Shown piece after piece: positions 1-9,900 of a DNA stretch of 64,000 nucleotides. A program made the position numbers and the translations under genes. A model generated the notes under the pieces. The model was not told the origin of the DNA. It did no database searches and was given only the letters and a program-made list of their open reading frames with translations. This stretch comes from Planotetraspora sp. A-T 1434 (GTDB lineage Bacteria; Actinomycetota; Actinomycetes; Streptosporangiales; Streptosporangiaceae), in the NCBI RefSeq assembly GCF_025420585.1, contig NZ_JAOEGB010000030.1, positions 1 to 64,000 on the forward strand, read 5' to 3'. Every line of letters begins with the position of its first letter. Within the stretch, counting starts at the first letter, position 1.

Positions 1-72
1 ACGCCCGCGGAACAGCCTCGCGGGGAGGTTCGGGAACATGGCCAGCACCACGCCGGGGTCGTCCGCCCTCAT
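1..72 (-). CDS. 5' end of a further operon gene (possible 2-hydroxyacid dehydrogenase), cut by window edge
   Basis: Only the first 24 codons are present; the gene runs off the left edge. The complement of positions 70-72 is ATG and overlaps the TGA of the ThuA-like gene (69-71) in an ATGA junction, the same coupling seen between the two genes before it. The peptide starts MRADDPGVVLAMFPNLPARL. This resembles the start of actinobacterial hydroxyacid dehydrogenases, which would fit an aldehyde dehydrogenase/ThuA operon, but 24 residues cannot settle identity. The existence of a coupled gene is well supported; the product is a guess. Confidence 0.45.
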   Translation of the reverse strand, partial: MRADDPGVVLAMFPNLPARLFRGR

Positions 73-848
73 CGGGCCGCCCAGAGCAGGCCGCGCTCGG
101 TGAGCGTGCGGACCACCGGGTCGGTCAGGTCGGCGAGCCGGTGACCGATCGCCGAGAAGAAGACCTTCCCGGCGCCCCATCGGCGCGTCCACACGACTGG
201 CATGTCGAGGGGTTCGCCCCCGTGGCCGCCGTGCCCCCCTTGCCCGCCGTGCCCCCCTTGCCCACCATTCTGGGGCGCGATGCGGGTCTCGGCCAGCACG
301 GTGCTCAGGCCGTCGGTGAGCATCCAGTACTGCTCGGTCGTCACGTCGAAGTCCGGCAGCCCGCACACGATCGGATGCGCGGCGTGCTCGGGCTTGATGG
401 TGACCCGGTAGTCGAGGAAGTCCGGGGGATGGTGGAGGAACAGGCCCCCGACCATCCGCAGGTAGTCGCGGCTGTCGCCGAACGTGGCGACCATCCCGCC
501 ATGCCATCCGGCGAAGCCGGTGCCCGCGTGGACGGCCGAAACCAGGCCGTCCTCCTGCTCCTTGGTGAGGGTGCCCATCGACCAGCACTGGACGATCAGA
601 TCGGTCGAGGCCAGGAGGTCGGCGTCCCGGTAGACGTCGAGGTCCTCGCTGACCGTCACGGAGAACCCGGCCGAGGTCAGGGACGGCCGGAACAGCTCGG
701 TCGTCTCGACCGGAGCGTGGCCCTCCCAGCCGCCCCGGACGATGAGCGCGCGTCGTCCCCCACCGTTCCCACTCGCGGGTCCGCCCGTGCTCGGCTCCGC
801 ACCGATGCCCGCGTTCGCGGGTCCGCCTGGACTCGTGGCCGCGCTCAT
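69..848 (-). CDS. ThuA-like domain protein
   Basis: A 259-residue protein. The core (VRGGWEGHAPVETTELF, then VQCWSMGTLT and GFAGWHGGM) follows the ThuA family, a glutamine-amidotransferase-like fold found in sugar and trehalose utilisation operons. It ends FFSAIGHRLADL, as in other ThuA proteins where a GHR segment follows the final strand. The start is the ATG at 848, overlapping the stop of the upstream aldehyde dehydrogenase (ATGA); a longer reading to 914 lies inside that gene. Near the C-terminus is a low-complexity Gly/His/Gln insertion coded by near-perfect repeats at about 221-268. It probably belongs to a ROK-controlled sugar or polyol catabolic operon; substrate unknown. Confidence 0.82.
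   Translation of the reverse strand: MSAATSPGGPANAGIGAEPSTGGPASGNGGGRRALIVRGGWEGHAPVETTELFRPSLTSAGFSVTVSEDLDVYRDADLLASTDLIVQCWSMGTLTKEQEDGLVSAVHAGTGFAGWHGGMVATFGDSRDYLRMVGGLFLHHPPDFLDYRVTIKPEHAAHPIVCGLPDFDVTTEQYWMLTDGLSTVLAETRIAPQNGGQGGHGGQGGHGGHGGEPLDMPVVWTRRWGAGKVFFSAIGHRLADLTDPVVRTLTERGLLWAAR
221..268. repeat. In-frame 15-bp repeats inside the ThuA-like gene
   Basis: Two near-identical 15-bp units (core GTGCCCCCCTTGCC on the plus strand) encode the Gly-Gly-His/Gln low-complexity insertion. The unit length is a multiple of three, so copy-number change would keep the reading frame. Confidence 0.7.
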
Positions 849-2278
849 GCGCGGGCCGCCGGGTCGGCCGTCCATTCGGGGAGGGTGAGGGGCGTCCGCT
901 GCACGCCGATCCACTGGCGCCGGGTGAAGCCGCCCATCTGGTTCTCCGCCCCGTGCCGGGCGAACGCGTCGTTGATGTGCACCTCGCCCGCCTGGAGTTG
1001 TTCGGCGACCCGCATGCCCCGGATCAGGTCGGCACTGAACACCGAGTTCATCAGCATCGGATAGCCGTTGGTCAGCGCGATGGCCTCCTCCTCGGTGTCC
1101 ACGACGGTGATCGGGATGACCGGGCCGAAGATCTCCTCGGTGAAGGCCGGCATGTCCGGGGTGACGTCGCCCAGCACCGTCGGGCGGTAGAACAGGCCGT
1201 CGTACGTGCCGCCGGTGAGGACCTTCGCGCCCATGGCGACGGAGGGCTCGACGATCTTCTTGTGCACCCTGTCACGCTGGGTGGTGCTGATCAGCGGGCC
1301 GAGGTCGGCCTCGCCCGTCATCGGGTCGCCGACGCGCAGGGCCTCGACCCGCCGGACCACCGCGTCGATGTACCGGCCGGCCACCTCCCGCATGACGATG
1401 TGGCGGCTGGAGCTGATGCAGGCCTGCCCCTGGAACTCCAGAGAGGCGAGCAGCGCACAGGAGGCCGCCAGGTCGATGTCGGCGTCGTCCAGGACGAGGA
1501 ACGCGTTGTCGCCGCCGAGCTCCAGACGGATCGGCCGCAGGTCGGCGGCGGCTGAGGCGGCGATGGCCAGGCCCACCTCGCGCGAGCCGGTGAAGTCGAC
1601 CAGGTCGAAGCCGCGGTGTTCGGCGAGCGCCCACCCCGCGCTCTGGCCTTCACCAGTGACGACGTTGAACACGCCGGCCGGCAGGCCCACGTGGTCGGCG
1701 GCCTCGGCGAACACCTGGCCGCCGCTGATGGGGGTGAGCTCGGCCGGCTTGAGCACGATCGTGTTGCCGAACGCCAGCCCCGGCGCGACCGCCCGCATGG
1801 CGAGGTTCATGGGGTAGTTCCACGGGGTGATGACGCCGAGCACGCCCAGCGGTACGGCCCGCGACAGCGAGAGCTTCCCGGCCTTGTACGGCGGAAGGAT
1901 GTCACCGGCGTTCTCGGTCGCCTGCACGGCCGAGATGTGGAGCTGCCGGATGGTCGTGGTCACCTCGTCCTCGGCCTTGGCCCGCACACCTCCCGTCTCC
2001 CGCATGCTGAGGGTGACGAGCTCCTCGTAACGGTCCCGCAGGTGGTCGGCCATTCCGCGCAGATAGGCGGCCCGCGCGGGGGCGGACAGCGCGGCCCATC
2101 CGGGCTGGGCGGCCCGCGCCGCGGCCACCGCCTGGTCGACGTCCCGGACGTCTCCCAGGGCGTAGGAGCCGATACGCGCTCCGGTGGCCTTCTCCTCCAC
2201 GATGCCGACCTCGCCGGACGCCGACGGGCGCCACGTCCCGTCGATGTACAGACGGCCGTCGGCCGGGTGAGACGTCAT
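845..2278 (-). CDS. NAD(P)-dependent aldehyde dehydrogenase
   Basis: A 477-residue ALDH superfamily enzyme, oxidising an aldehyde to the acid with NAD(P)+ in the cytoplasm. Visible motifs are PWNYPMNLAMRAVAPGLAFGN (cofactor-domain entry, with the following LKPAE), LELGGDNAFLV with the general-base Glu, and FQGQACISSSR with the catalytic Cys. The start is the ATG at 2278, preceded by a GGAG element; longer frames to 2365 have no ribosome site. It overlaps the ThuA-like gene downstream by 4 bp and follows the ROK regulator on the same strand, so it is probably the first gene of a ROK-controlled operon. Substrate cannot be read from the sequence; the benzaldehyde/vanillin-like and sugar-aldehyde groups are both possible. 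Confidence 0.9.
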   Translation of the reverse strand: MTSHPADGRLYIDGTWRPSASGEVGIVEEKATGARIGSYALGDVRDVDQAVAAARAAQPGWAALSAPARAAYLRGMADHLRDRYEELVTLSMRETGGVRAKAEDEVTTTIRQLHISAVQATENAGDILPPYKAGKLSLSRAVPLGVLGVITPWNYPMNLAMRAVAPGLAFGNTIVLKPAELTPISGGQVFAEAADHVGLPAGVFNVVTGEGQSAGWALAEHRGFDLVDFTGSREVGLAIAASAAADLRPIRLELGGDNAFLVLDDADIDLAASCALLASLEFQGQACISSSRHIVMREVAGRYIDAVVRRVEALRVGDPMTGEADLGPLISTTQRDRVHKKIVEPSVAMGAKVLTGGTYDGLFYRPTVLGDVTPDMPAFTEEIFGPVIPITVVDTEEEAIALTNGYPMLMNSVFSADLIRGMRVAEQLQAGEVHINDAFARHGAENQMGGFTRRQWIGVQRTPLTLPEWTADPAARA

Positions 2279-2332
2279 GCGAACTCCGGGGATGCTCAGG
2301 TGGCAGGGGGGACCACAGTCACTTCGTCTATG

Positions 2333-2345
2333 ACTTAAGCTAAGT
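2333..2345. promoter_or_regulatory. Palindrome upstream of the aldehyde dehydrogenase operon
   Basis: ACTTA-AGC-TAAGT is a perfect 5-bp inverted repeat with a 3-bp centre. It lies about 55 bp upstream of the aldehyde dehydrogenase start, in the 93-bp gap after the ROK gene. It is a candidate operator; it does not match the palindrome at the ROK start. Confidence 0.4.
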
Positions 2346-2371
2346 CCCACGTTGCCTTCGGTCAATCGGAG

Positions 2372-3580
2372 TCAGGCCAACGGAAAACCGCCGTTCGCCA
2401 GGACGCGCACAACCGGAAGCGTCGCCGCGCCCATCGCGACCGCCTCGGGTCCGAGCTCGCCGACCCGGATCCGCACCTGCCCCTGCAGATAGCCCAGCGC
2501 GTGCCGCGTCACAGTGGCCCGTACGGCAGGCAGGATCGCCGGTCCCAGCGTCGCCCCCGCCCACCCGGACAGGACCACGATGTCGGGGTTGAGCAGATTG
2601 ATCAGGTTGGCGATCCCGATTCCCAGGTACTTCGCGGTTCTGTCGAGGATCTCGGCCTCGGGACCGGGGCCCGTGGCGCGGGCCACCAGCTCGGCGAGGC
2701 GCGATTCGGTGTCCGCGGTCTCGAACGGCCTGGCGCCCGGAAGGCCCAGGTAGTCGTCGAGGATCGCCTTCGCGCCGACGTACGCCTCCAGGCACCCGCG
2801 TGAGCCGCACCTGCACGGCCGGCCGTCCACGTTGATGACCGTGTGGCCCCATTCGCTGGTCAGGCTGGTGGCGTCCCGCAAGGGATCGGCCGCCGTCGTG
2901 ACCGCGGCCCCCACTCCCACGCCGAGCAGCGCGACGACCGCCCGCGCGGCGCCCCGTCCGGCGCCCCGCCACATCTCGGCCTTCCCGAGCGTGCGGGCGC
3001 AGTTGTCGACGTAGAGCGGTACGGAGATGTCACGCCGGAGCATGTCGGCCAGGGGAGTGGCCTGCCAGCCCAGGGTCGGCGCGTACACCAGCTCGCCGCC
3101 GCCGGCCGTCACCGCGCCCGGCACGCCGACACCCACCCCGAGCAGGTCGGTGGGGTCCAGCCCGACTTTGGAGACGACCTCGCCGACCCCCGCGACCACG
3201 AGCCGTGCGACGGACTCCGGCTCCAGGCCGGCACCCGCGACCGGATAGGTCTCGGTCGTGATCGTGCCCAGCGTGTAGTCGAAGAGGCCGATCTGGATGT
3301 GGGTCTCCCCGATGTCCACCCCGGCGACATGTCCGAAGTCGCCGCGGACGCGGATCAGGGTGCGCGGGCGGCCGCCGTCGGAGCCGACGAGCCCGGCCTC
3401 CGCGACCACGCCGTCGTTGATCAGGTCGGAAACCACATTGCTGACCGTGGCCGAGCTCAGCCCGGACTCCCTGATCAGATCCTGCCGGCTGACGGGCCCG
3501 TGGAGGTAGAGATGCGACAGGAGGGCCGAGCGGTTATGGCGACGCAGGTCGCGTGTCGTCTGCTGTACCGCACGGTTCAC
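2372..3580 (-). CDS. ROK-family transcriptional repressor (NagC/XylR type)
   Basis: A 402-residue protein with an N-terminal winged helix (residues about 12-75; SRQDLIRESGLSSATVSNVV is the recognition segment) followed by a sugar-kinase-like ROK domain. The ROK zinc signature CRCGSRGCLEAY is intact, and VDIGETHIQIGLFD is the phosphate-1-like segment. Such proteins repress sugar catabolic or uptake genes and release DNA on binding the sugar or its phosphate. The start is GTG at 3580; a palindrome spans it, suggesting autoregulation and a leaderless or very short-leader transcript. It probably controls the aldehyde dehydrogenase/ThuA operon on the same strand. Inducer unknown. Confidence 0.92.
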   Translation of the reverse strand: MNRAVQQTTRDLRRHNRSALLSHLYLHGPVSRQDLIRESGLSSATVSNVVSDLINDGVVAEAGLVGSDGGRPRTLIRVRGDFGHVAGVDIGETHIQIGLFDYTLGTITTETYPVAGAGLEPESVARLVVAGVGEVVSKVGLDPTDLLGVGVGVPGAVTAGGGELVYAPTLGWQATPLADMLRRDISVPLYVDNCARTLGKAEMWRGAGRGAARAVVALLGVGVGAAVTTAADPLRDATSLTSEWGHTVINVDGRPCRCGSRGCLEAYVGAKAILDDYLGLPGARPFETADTESRLAELVARATGPGPEAEILDRTAKYLGIGIANLINLLNPDIVVLSGWAGATLGPAILPAVRATVTRHALGYLQGQVRIRVGELGPEAVAMGAATLPVVRVLANGGFPLA

Positions 3581-3588
3581 AATGTGAA
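3576..3588. promoter_or_regulatory. Palindromic operator overlapping the ROK start codon
   Basis: TTCACA-A-TGTGAA is a perfect 6-bp inverted repeat with a one-base centre, overlapping the GTG start at 3578-3580. A repressor bound here would block its own initiation region, as expected for an autoregulated ROK gene. The binding protein is inferred. Confidence 0.5.
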
Positions 3589-3967
3589 TTCTGCCAGAGC
3601 GTAAAGCTTGTCAGAGATCCTCCGCCGATCCTCCCCTCGCTGTCGTACGGGGATGTCCGTGGCGGGCTTCAGCCGCAGACCGGATGGTGTGTTGGGGTCC
3701 AACCGTTCCTAGGTCGTGTCTGACAAATCAAGCCCTGCCGCGCGCGGCGCAGCTGGCGCCTCGCTGCGATGTGATGCGTGGAGATGATCGCCGGCGTGCC
3801 GCCGGGGCCCAGCGCGTCCGCGGACTTGTTGACGCGCGCGTCCGGATCGATCCCGCTCTCCCTGAACTCGCCCGTCGAATATGGCCGCATAACGGGATCT
3901 ATACGGCACCTATACAGCCTCTGGCCAGTCTGAGTCACACTGCCCGTCCGTATGCGGAGGAAACTCG
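3589..3967. other. Divergent intergenic region with a possible IS-end remnant
   Basis: About 380 bp separate the ROK gene from the divergent RHS gene. No convincing gene is present on either strand. At 3710-3729 CTAGGTCGTGTCTGACAAAT resembles the terminal sequences of some actinobacterial IS5-type elements that insert at CTAG; no partner end or transposase was seen. The right edge holds the RHS ribosome site GGAGGAAA at about 3956-3963. Promoter elements are not clear. Confidence 0.35.
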
Positions 3968-6900
3968 GTGTTGACGAAGAAACTCGGCCGGCTTACGGCG
4001 ATGCCGCCCTTAATCGTCCTGGCGCTGGTGTCGACCACTCTTTCACCCCTCTCAGCGAGGGCGATGCCCGTACCGAAGAAGATCCAGGCCGCGAAGGCGG
4101 CCTGTCCCGATGAGATGCCCACCGAGGCCTCCGCCAGGCTGGCCGCGGCGGTCTGCGGCAAGCGGTTGAAGGTGACGTCGCTCACCTCGGAAACCGACGA
4201 GTTCTACATAAACCCCAATGGCACCGTGACGCAGGAGCACCGGTTCCGCCCGGTGCGCGTGAAGCAGGGCGACCAGTGGATCGCCGCCGACGCCACGCTC
4301 ACCGCGAACCCCGACGGGTCGGTCACGCCGAAGGCGGCCTCCGTGTCCTACCGCTTCTCCGGCGGTGGTGACGGCCCGCTGGTGACCGCGTCGGAGAAGG
4401 GCACCGAGCTCACCCTCGGCTCGCCGCTGGGCGCCCTCCCCAAGCCGGTGCTGAACGGCGCGACCGCCACCTATCCCGAGGTGCTGCCGGGCGTCGACCT
4501 GGTGCTGACCGCCGATGTGGACGGCTTCGCCGAGAAGCTCGTGGTCAAGACCCGTGAGGCGGCCGCCGATCCGAAGCTGAAGGCGCTGTCGTTCGGTACG
4601 TCCCTGAAGAAGGGCAAGATCAAGGCCGACAAGTACGGCAACGTCACGGTCGTGAACGCCAAGGACGACCCGGTGTTCGCCACCTCGTCGGCGGAGATGT
4701 GGGACGCCGCCGCCGAAGCCGCCATGAAGCACAACCCGGCCGTCTCGACCGGCGCCTCGATCGCCGCCGCCCAGCCGGGCAAGCGCGGCAAGATGGACGT
4801 CAAGCTCGCCGACGGCGCCATAAAGATCACTCCGGACGCCGGGCTACTGGCCGACCCGGCCACGGTCTTCCCCGTGACGATCGACCCGAGCTTCACGGCC
4901 ACGAAGTCGGGCTGGACGTATGTCGACTCCGCCTACCCGACCAGCACCTACTACAACTCCACAAACGACGCCACGTCCGGAACCAGCAACTCCGGCGGCT
5001 TGAAGCGGCGCTCGTTCTTCAACATGGGCCTCTCGGGGATGGCCGGCAAGCACATCATCTCCGGGACGTTCAACATCAGGGAGACGTGGGCCTGGTCCTG
5101 CTCGGCGCGGAACGTCGAGTTGCACCGGACCGCCGCGGTGAGCTCGTCCACCAACTGGAACAACCAGCCGGCCTCCAACCTGAGCATCGGCGCGAAGAAC
5201 GTCGCCTACGGCTGGTCGTCGAGCGGATCGGGCGGGCCTTCGAGCTGCCCCGCCGCCTGGGTGGGCTGGGACGTGACCAGCGCCCTGCAGAGCACCGTGA
5301 ACGCGGGTGGCACGTCCATCACGCTCATGGTCAAGGCCGGCAGCGAGACGGACAACTACTACTGGAAGCGGTTCGAGAACAACCCGAACATTTCCATCAA
5401 CTACAACACGCTCCCGGCGACGCCGTCGAGCCTGGCGATCGCGCCGTGCACGACCTGCACCAGCCCAGCTCTGGTGGGTACGGCCCAGCCGACGCTGTCC
5501 GCCAAGGTCAGCGACGCCGACGGGCAGGCGCAGCGCGCCGACTTCGAGGTGTGGACGCCTGACCACGTGACCAAGGTCACCGGCGGGTCCGTCTCCAGCA
5601 TCGCCTCCGGTGCCACCGGCTCCTGGAAGGTCGGTACGGCTCTCGCCAACAACACCTACCACTGGCGGGTCCGCTCCTTCGACGGCACGGACTACGGCGC
5701 GTGGTCGGGCTGGTTCACGTTCACCGTGGACGCGGCGCCTCCGGCCGCTCCGGGCGTGTCCTCCACCGACTACCCGGAGGGTCAGTGGGCGAAGGGTTCC
5801 GGCCAGGCCGGCAAGTTCACCATCACCCCGTCGGGCACCGACGTCGCCAGTGTGCTCTGGTCGTTCGACGGCGCCGCCCAGCAGTCGGCCGCCAACACCG
5901 GCACGCCGTACATCGTCACCTGGACCCCCACGAGCGACGGGCCGCACACGCTGAAGGCGTGGGTCAAGGACAAGGCGGGCAACACCTCCGCCGCCACGAC
6001 GTACACCTTCAACGCCGGCACCTCGGCGGTCACCTCTCCGACGGACGGGCAGACGACCGCCCGCCGTACCGTGCTGACCGCGAAGGGCAGCGCGGGGCTG
6101 ACGGCGGTCACCTTCTCCTACCGGCGCGGCGAGGCGGACACCTGGCACCAGGTCCCGGCCGCCGACGTCCGGAAGAAGGCCGACGGCTCGGCGGTCACCT
6201 GGCCCGTCGCGATGGCGAACGGCGTCTCCCCTGAGCTCGTCTGGGACACCACCCACACGCTGACCACGGACGGCGTGATCCAGATCCAGGCCGAGTTCAC
6301 CACCTCCTCCGGCACGGCGGCGTCCCAGTCCGTCGACCTGATCGTCGACCGCGACGCGGAGGGCGCCACCACGCAGCCCGTCGGACCGGGCTCGGTCAAC
6401 ACGCTGACCGGCGACTTCAAGATGGCGGCCACCGACGCCAACGTGTTCGGCGTGGGGCTCATGCGCTCCTTCTCCTCGCGGAACCCGCGGAAGGGCTCCT
6501 CGCTGCCGGGGGTCGCGGCCATCTTCGGCACCGAGTGGACCCCGACCGGGCTCGCCCAGGCGGGGCAGGGCACCTTCGCCCAGCTCACCCCCACCTCGGC
6601 CACCTCGGTCGAGATCAGCGGCGAAGGCTCCACCGTCGCCTTCACCAAGAACGCCGACGGCTCCTTCACACCGCAGCCGGACGCCGCGAACCTCAAGCTG
6701 ACCTACGACTCGGCGACCGACCGCTACACCCTGTCCGACGTCAACTCGGCGGACCGGACGGTCTTCGGCAAGGTCGACCCCGCGGTCGCGACCTACCTGG
6801 TCCGCGCGGTCTACCCGGCCACCGGCAAGGCCAGCACGATCTTCGTCTGGGAGTCGGTGACCGGGTCCGACGGCAAGCCGCTCGCCCGGCCGGTGAAGAT

Positions 6901-9900
6901 CATCGCGCCGTCGTGGGCGGTCGCCCAGCAGTCCGACTGTGATGTGAACACCCTCGGCGCCCTCCCGCAGGGTTGCCGGTTGATCAAGTTCGAGTACGCC
7001 GCCACCACGACCGCCGGCGCGCAGCTCGGCGACGTGGCCGGCCAGGTCAAGCGGATCGACCTCTGGGAGGGTGGCGCGAGCGCGCCACAGGGCCTCGCCG
7101 AGTACCGCTACGACGACCTGGGCCGCCTCCGCGATCAGTGGAACCCCAACACCCCTGACGTCAAGACCCACTACGACTACGACCTCGGGGGCCGGGTCAA
7201 CCGTTACTCCCCGCCCGGCGAGCTGCCGTGGACCTTCACGTACGGCAAGGCCGGCAACCCGGACACCGCGGCCGACGGGATGCTGCTCAGCGCCTCCCGG
7301 CCGACGCTCCGCCCCGGCACGCTGAGCGAGACGAACGGCACGGCCACCGTCTCGGTCGTCTACGACGTCCCGGTCAGCGGGAGCGGTGCGCCGTACGCCA
7401 TGGCCTCGGCGAACACGGTGACGTGGGGCCAGAACGATCCGCCCGTCGACGCCACGGCGATCTTCCCGGCCGACCAGGTGCCCGCGAACAACACCGGGCG
7501 CGGCGGCCTGGCGGCGTCCGACTACGGTCGTGCGACGATCACCTACCTGAACGCGTCGGCGCAGGTGGTCGACCGCGCGGAGCCGGGCGGCGGCGTGTCC
7601 GTCAGCCAGTACGACGCGTTCGGCAACACCGTCCTGTCGCTGTCGGCCGGCAACCGGGCGCTCGCGCTGGGACAGGGGCCGAACGCGGCGAACGACCTGA
7701 CCCAGCTCAACCTGATCAACACCGCGTCGGCGGACCGGGCCCGGCTGCTGTCCGAGGAGACGATCTACACCTCCGACGGGCAGCGGGTGCAGTCCGAGCT
7801 CGGGCCCCTGCACCTCGTCAAGGCGAACGGCGCGCAGGTGCCCGCGAGGAAGCACACCGTCAACACCTACGACGAGGGCAGGCCGGCCGACGCCAAGGTG
7901 GCGAACCTGGTCACCACCGTCGCCGTGGGCGCCTGGGTGTCCGGCCAGACGGCCGACGCCGACGTCAGGATCAGCAAGACGTACTACGACTGGGCGACCG
8001 GCAAGGCGACCAAGACCGTCGACGACCCCGGCGGCCTGACCATCACCAAGACGACCGCCTACGACACCGAAGGCCGGGTGATCAGCACCACCATGCCGAA
8101 GTCGTCGGGTGACGACGCCGGCACGACGACCAGCGAGTACTACACCGCCGACGGCACCGGAACCTGCGGCGCCAAGGCGCAGTGGGCCGGGCTGCTCTGC
8201 CGTACCAAGGCGAAGACGACCGTCTCCGACGGCGGCTCCAACCCCGCCGAGCTGGTCACCAAGGTCTACACGTACGAGCCGGGCGGCCGCGTCAGCGACG
8301 TGACCGAGACGGCGAACGGAGTCACCAGGACCACCTCCATGACGTACGACGTCGCGGGCCAGATCGTGAAGACCACGGTCACGGGCGGCGTGGGCGCGGC
8401 GGTGCCCGAGGTGAGCGCGACCTACGACGCGGCGGGACGCACGCTGAAGACCATCGCGTCGAACGGAACCTCGATCACCCGTGAGTACGACGTCCTGGGC
8501 CGCCAGGTGTCCTACACGGACGCCGACGGCGGGGTGACCCGGGTGGAGTACGACGCGCTCGACCGGGTGATCAAGAAGACGGACGGCGCGCCCTCCACGG
8601 TGACATACGTCTACGACACCTCGGCCGACCCCAGGGGCGTGCTCACCTCGATGACCGACTCGGTCGCGGGCGCGTTCACCGCCACCTACAACGTGGACGG
8701 GGCCGTCGTCCGGGAGACCCTCCCGGGAGGCGTGTCCTACAGCGTCCTCCGGGACCCGTCGGGTGAGCCCACCTGGCGCGGTTACCAGACCGCGGGCGGC
8801 GTGAAGCTGGTCGACGACTCGGTGACCTGGTCGATCCACGGCCAGCAGGTCGCGCACAACGGGCTCTCCGGTCAGCTGATCGACTACGACAAGGCCGGCA
8901 GGATCGGCTCGGTGGACGACACCGTGAACGGGACCTGTGCGCGGCGCAAGTACGGATATGACGCCAACTCCAACCGGACGTCGCTGACCAGGAGCGCCTG
9001 CGACGGCTCGGGCGCGGTCACCGAGAACCACGTCTACGACGGCGGGGACCGGCTGGCCGACTCCGGGTACGTCTACGACGCCTACGGCCGTACGACCGCC
9101 ACGCCGGCGGGGCTGACGGTGGACTATTACAACACCGACCTGGTCAAGTCGATGACCTCTGGCCCCGTGCGGCAGTCCTACACCCTCGACCCGCAGTTGC
9201 GGCGCAACACCACCACGGTGGAGCAGCAGACCGGCGGGACCTGGATCGGCGCCGGCACGCGGACCGAGCACTTCGACGCCGACGACGACACCCCGGCGTG
9301 GATCGTCGAGAACGCCGCGACGGGCGCCGTCACCAGGAACGTCCACTCGATCTCGGGCGGCCTCGCGGCGGTCACCTCGGCCACCGGAGATGTCCGGCTG
9401 CAGCTCACCAACCTGCACGACGACATCAACGTGGTCTACAGCCTGTCCGACGGGGTTCCGCTGGCGCTGGACTTCGACGAGTTCGGCAACCCGCGCCCGG
9501 GTCAGCCCTCCACGCGGTACGGCTGGCACGGCGCGGCCGAGCGGGTCTCCGACACCCCCGACGGCACCATGCTCATGGGCGTCCGGCTCTACCAGCCCAA
9601 GCTGGGGCGGTTCCTCCAGACCGACCCGGTGGACGGCGGCAGCGCCAACGCCTACGACTACGGCAACCAGGCGCCCACGTCGAACGCCGACCTGGACGGC
9701 AAGAAGTGGTACTGGTGCACCAACTTCTGGCACTTCGCGTTCAACCACTGCGGCATCAACTACGCCTGGTACCACGGCAGCTGGCGCTACGTGTGGTGGG
9801 TCATGACGCCGGCCGGCTGGTGGGTGCGTGGCGTGTTCTACGACTACTGCACGCACGCTCCCGACAAACCGCTCGGGTTCGACTTCCGGGCGGCGTGCAT

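Noticed and set aside
3710-3735. Complete insertion sequence beside the RHS gene
   Set aside because: Only one IS-end-like stretch is seen, with no transposase or matching inverted end within the gap.
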